A stretch of 51,583 nt of DNA, taken from NCBI GenBank assembly GCA_964588995.1, contig CAZPQM010000015.1, positions 1 through 51,583 of the forward strand, written 5' to 3'. The DNA is from CAZPQM01 sp964588995. Lineage in GTDB: Bacteria; Pseudomonadota; Alphaproteobacteria; Rickettsiales; UBA8987. This document shows, one piece after another, positions 48,929-51,583 of this stretch (its first letter is position 1; each line of letters starts with the position of its first letter). A program made the position numbers and the translations under genes. The notes under the pieces were generated by a model. The model worked only from the letters and a program-made list of their open reading frames with translations. It was not told where the DNA came from and made no database searches.

Positions 48929-50605
48929 CTATGGTTGGATAGACTGCAGGGTAACCGGCTCTTCCCGCCATGGCGGCGTCAGGGTGGGGACACCGAAATA
49001 GTAGCCCTGCAGGAAATCCACCCCGGCATCCATCAGGATCTTCGCGACCTCGCCACTTTCAACACATTCAGCCACCGTAGAGAGGCCATAGGAGCGGTTA
49101 AATTCCACGAGTGTCTTTATGAAAAGCAGGTTCTCGGAATTTTCTTCCAGCCCGATAATATATGCACCATCGATTTTTACCATATCGAGCGAGAGCGTTT
49201 TGAGTTGGCGGAAGGAAGTATAACCCGCACCGAAATCATCGAGCGCCACCTGACAGCCAAGATTTTGCAGCGCGGCTACGAAATAGGCAGTCTGCCGCAT
49301 ATCGTGGTTGGCGGCGGTTTCCGTGATTTCCACAACGATACGTTCTGCAATTTCCGGCTTTTTAAGTAATTGACTGAAGCTACGCAGCCAGCGAGGGTTA
49401 TCCGTTGTCAGGTTAGACACGTTGAAGCCCAGCCGCATCTCCGGGTAAGCTTCGAGCTCCTCAATGACGCGTTCCATCACGAAAAAGTCGATCATCTCGA
49501 TCATGCCGAGCTTTTCTGCAATCGGAATCAGTGCGCCTGCAGATTGGACATTCCCCGACTCATCCCGCATGCGCAGTAGGCATTCATGGCTATAGATTTC
49601 GCCACTATGCGAATGAATGATCGGCTGGAAAGCTAGTTGTAGGCGATTTTCGTTGATCGCGTTCTGCACGGAATTAACCTGTGCAACTTCTTTCCGGTTA
49701 GTCATATGCTCCGATTGCGCCTGCTTGTAGTCGATATAAAACTCATTTTGCTTAGACTTGGCGCAGGAAAGCGCGATATAGGATTTATTAAGCGCGTCTT
49801 CCACACTGTTCACATCATCAGATATATATACACTACCCATAGAACAACGAAGATGGAAAGGGTCTTTGAAACTCTTGTTGGTATAAAGGTGGATGGTTTG
49901 CAATAAGCGATCAATGACCAGCTCGGCTTCACCTTGCGAATGATTGACCAGTAATACGCCGAATTGATCTAGCCCAAGGCGGTATATCACATCGGTTGGG
50001 CGCAAAATGCGTTTTAATTCACCTTCCAGATGCTCCATAATGCGGTTGGCAAAGCCGGTGCTATACCAGCTAATCAGCATAGACAGGTTATCAATGGAGA
50101 TTTTGAGTAAAACACTGTGATGATTAGAATCCAGATCTTTGAAGAACACTTCGGCTAATTCGCGGCGGAATGTATCTGTTTGAAAACGGCTGAAAATAAA
50201 CAGATCCTGTAGGGACTGGATAGAAGGTTCATCTTCCTGTATATGATTGCCAAAGGGGTTTGGCTGCATCATACCGACTAACGAGCGCTTGTTTTTCTGC
50301 ATGATATAGGTGCCGCGATCGATAATGGAAATCAGTTCGTTATCTAATCCGATTGCCTGAAAATGGCGTTGATAGTCACCCGCATTCTTAGCGGCAAGCT
50401 GCATGGAAGAACCCACCTTGATGCGGTCTTCAGCGCGGATAAGTTCCAGTAGATCGGCTTTGTTTGCGATCTGCGTCTCAGCATTGAGATGTAGTAATTT
50501 TTGAATATCACCGGACCACGTAAAGCTGTCCCGGTCAATATCCCACTCATAGACGACGCTGTTGGATTTCTCAATCGCCAGCTTATAGCGTTCCAGCTCC
50601 CTCAT
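48929..50605 (-). CDS. Cyclic-di-GMP phosphodiesterase (PAS-like, degenerate GGDEF, EAL)
   Basis: 558 residues, no membrane segments. Residues 1 to about 110 resemble a PAS fold (VVYEWDIDRDSFTWSGDIQKLLHL). Residues 140-300 form a GGDEF domain whose active site reads GLDQF, so it cannot make c-di-GMP but may bind GTP or regulate. Residues 310-545 are an EAL domain: FQPIIHSHSGEIYSHECLLRM (EAL replaced by ECL, catalytic Glu kept), FNVSNLTTDNPRW, VEITETAANHD, LDDFGAGYTSFRQL and VKIDGAYI, ending TVAECVESGE and LQGYYFG. The key metal ligands appear present, so the protein is probably an active phosphodiesterase that lowers c-di-GMP. It converges with mfd with a 20-base gap. Confidence 0.92.
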   Translation of the reverse strand: MRELERYKLAIEKSNSVVYEWDIDRDSFTWSGDIQKLLHLNAETQIANKADLLELIRAEDRIKVGSSMQLAAKNAGDYQRHFQAIGLDNELISIIDRGTYIMQKNKRSLVGMMQPNPFGNHIQEDEPSIQSLQDLFIFSRFQTDTFRRELAEVFFKDLDSNHHSVLLKISIDNLSMLISWYSTGFANRIMEHLEGELKRILRPTDVIYRLGLDQFGVLLVNHSQGEAELVIDRLLQTIHLYTNKSFKDPFHLRCSMGSVYISDDVNSVEDALNKSYIALSCAKSKQNEFYIDYKQAQSEHMTNRKEVAQVNSVQNAINENRLQLAFQPIIHSHSGEIYSHECLLRMRDESGNVQSAGALIPIAEKLGMIEMIDFFVMERVIEELEAYPEMRLGFNVSNLTTDNPRWLRSFSQLLKKPEIAERIVVEITETAANHDMRQTAYFVAALQNLGCQVALDDFGAGYTSFRQLKTLSLDMVKIDGAYIIGLEENSENLLFIKTLVEFNRSYGLSTVAECVESGEVAKILMDAGVDFLQGYYFGVPTLTPPWREEPVTLQSIQP

Positions 50606-50822
50606 AGCTTGTTATGACGCCCCTTTTTGCCCCCGTATAGGCCTTATTATACCTATTTTTACACGCTTTGCACGAATAAATAAAATTGTTTGTAAAATTA
50701 ATCCTTTATTTACCAAGCAAACAAATTATCCGTTTGATAGTAGAATCACCCGTTATTTTTTGCAAAAAAACCTATAGAAAAATGCCGTTGAATCCGTATT
50801 ATGCGTTTTCCTTGTGGTAAAT
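50606..50822. other. AT-rich spacer upstream of tRNA-Val
   Basis: No gene. A -10-like TATTAT at 50797-50802, with no clear -35, may serve the tRNA, whose first base is at 50823. Nothing else was recognised. Confidence 0.4.
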
Positions 50823-50899
50823 GGGTGGTTAGCTCAGTTGGTTAGAGCGCTACGTTGACATCGTAGAGGTCGGCAGTTCGAATCTGTTACCACCCACCA
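50823..50899 (+). tRNA. tRNA-Val (anticodon GAC), CCA encoded
   Basis: 77 bases including an encoded CCA. The acceptor stem GGGTGGT pairs with ACCACCC. The D arm is GCTCAGTTGGTTAGAGC. The anticodon stem CTACG/CGTAG holds loop TTGACAT with GAC at 50857-50859, and the T arm has TTCGAAT. All cloverleaf features are present. GAC reads GUC and GUU valine codons. The T stem has two G-U pairs. Confidence 0.96.
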
Positions 50900-51206
50900 T
50901 TTTTCTAGAATTTTTGTCTTACATACCGCTTTCAGTGTATGATCTGCCCTGTGAGCGGGGTTTACGGCGTGACATGAAAGTGTGACGAACATGCCGACCT
51001 TAGTTCGGGACAGTAATAGGCAGCAGAATCAGCAAACACATAAGACGATATTTAGCGCCGACCTCAGTGGGTATTAATTAATGAGAATCGTTTGTATTGT
51101 TTATGATTAATGGGTTGCTTATATTTATACATTGCATGTGCAGTGCATAAATAACTCGAAAGAATCTACTATGTCAGGGTTAAACTTCTAGTAATATTAT
51201 TCACAC
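50900..51206. other. Spacer between tRNA-Val and the truncated sulfotransferase gene
   Basis: 307 bases without a convincing gene. It holds short dyads only (for example CTTTCAGTGTATGATC-like and TGCATGTGCA). No repeat of the tRNA 3' end, which would mark an attachment site, was seen. The last 150 bases are AT-rich and may hold the promoter of the next gene. Confidence 0.5.
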
Positions 51207-51572
51207 ATGGAAAAGTATGTAATGTCAAAAACTGAAAACCAAACATACTTTCAATACCTTCAACAAGAAGTTAACGAAGGCCGTCTTGAAATTTTTATCC
51301 AAGCCTCTCCACCTCGATGTGGTTCTACCATTATAAATAAATGGGCTGGTACATTCAATGTAAATGGAATTTACATTGAACCTGCTGCAAAATATGACAC
51401 GCCAGAGCAAAGAGTTGAGCGCACATACGAAGATATTGCTAAGGAATATGACTTTTTAAGACGCAGGCGTGAGGGTATTGGTCCCGTCAGAATGTTTTTG
51501 AAAGAAACTGCATCTCACATCGCACCGGTGTACGTCGTCAGGGTATTTTGGACACCGTGCATAAAAATATAA
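51207..51572 (+). pseudogene. Sulfotransferase-like gene, 5' part, cut by a putative insertion sequence
   Basis: The first about 107 residues look like a PAPS-dependent sulfotransferase or related P-loop enzyme: IQASPPRCGSTIINKWAG is the 5'-phosphosulfate loop at the N-terminus, followed by an unrelated-looking helical stretch with YEDIAKEYDFLRRRREGIG and VRMFLKETASHIAP. The remaining 14 codons (VYVVRVFWTPCIKI) and the stop come from sequence that resembles an IS3-type end. The second half, with the 3'-phosphate loop, is missing from the window. It could be a gene interrupted by an IS or one that simply continues differently beyond the contig edge. It differs from the sulfotransferase at 3325. 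Confidence 0.6.
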
Positions 51573-51583
51573 GGTGTGCTTCT
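51529..51583 (+). mobile_element. Putative left end of an IS3-family (IS150-like) element
   Basis: From TGTAC at 51529 the sequence continues to TTTTGGACACC and then ...AAGGTGTGCTTCT. IS3-family elements begin with TG, and IS150-group ends follow the pattern TGTAC...TTGGACA, with a GGACACC/GGTGTGC dyad just before the transposase start. The rest of the element is outside the window, so this rests on one end only. Confidence 0.4.

Noticed and set aside
51082..51096. Fur-like box TGAGAATCGTTTGTA
   Set aside because: Only about 10 of 15 positions fit the Fur core and there is no iron-related gene nearby; this is expected by chance in AT-rich sequence.
50823..51206. tRNA-Val as an integration site for a genomic island
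   Set aside because: No integrase gene and no direct repeat of the tRNA 3' end were seen downstream.

Overview
The window looks like a chromosomal contig from a mid-GC alphaproteobacterium that is neither Rickettsia-like nor a high-GC Rhizobiales. The evidence is the order rpmH-rnpA-yidC-engB-argB, the pair sdhE-mfd, a Tim44-domain gene next to mltA, an ECF sigma factor next to a DUF1109/NrsF-type membrane anti-sigma gene, and one good CtrA-type box. I cannot name the genus; a Micavibrio/Rhodospirillales-like lineage is a guess. The left edge lies inside an IS5-family element and the right edge in what looks like the end of an IS3-family element, so the contig probably stops at repeats on both sides.

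Layout. 1-279: end of an IS5-type element. 453-6400: surface-glycan genes (a GT4-GT2 fusion, a sulfotransferase, a GT4 with a C-terminal repeat module). 6401-7750: decayed region with a palindromic repeat, an intact parD, a parE broken by an amber codon and a frameshifted response-regulator scrap. 7749-15135: small exported DUF4168 protein, CNNM/CBS membrane protein, the ergothioneine pair egtB-egtD, and a type I secretion ATPase plus membrane fusion protein. 15191-20936: methyltransferase-like protein and GT4, ABC-2 type ATPase, Tim44-domain protein, MltA, ModA-like binding protein. 21042-26517: visibly AT-richer accessory block with a prepilin-peptidase-like protein that lacks its GxGD motif, an MshL-type secretin lipoprotein, an ABC-2-like permease, a one-TM helical-repeat-like protein and a membrane-anchored AraC regulator. 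26514-26788: a MITE whose ends match the IS5 element at the left edge. 26797-36394: panB, a sensor kinase, the ribosome/membrane-insertion block, argB, ydcH-like, sigma/anti-sigma pair, FAD-linked dehydrogenase. 36395-37391: 1 kb without a gene, rich in palindromic repeats and in RNA-like hairpins behind a CtrA-type box. 37452-44146: MGMT, a coiled-coil exported protein, and a catabolic operon for lysine (lysine 6-dehydrogenase-like, ALDH7) and proline (PutA). 44246-50605: ManC-like nucleotidyltransferase, sdhE, mfd, an EAL phosphodiesterase. 50823-50899: tRNA-Val(GAC). 51207-end: a sulfotransferase fragment cut by the putative IS end.

The most unusual signal is a family of modular palindromic repeats (CCTCACCC...GGGTGAGG type). 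It occurs in an intergenic cluster, has replaced the 3' end of manC, and sits in frame inside mfd, where it adds about 30 residues. This resembles the behaviour of Rickettsia palindromic elements. Other points of interest are the IS5/MITE pair, the toxin-dead ParDE locus, the secretin plus catalytically incomplete prepilin peptidase, and the candidate structured RNA under a CtrA-type box. I saw no CRISPR array, no rRNA and no prophage.
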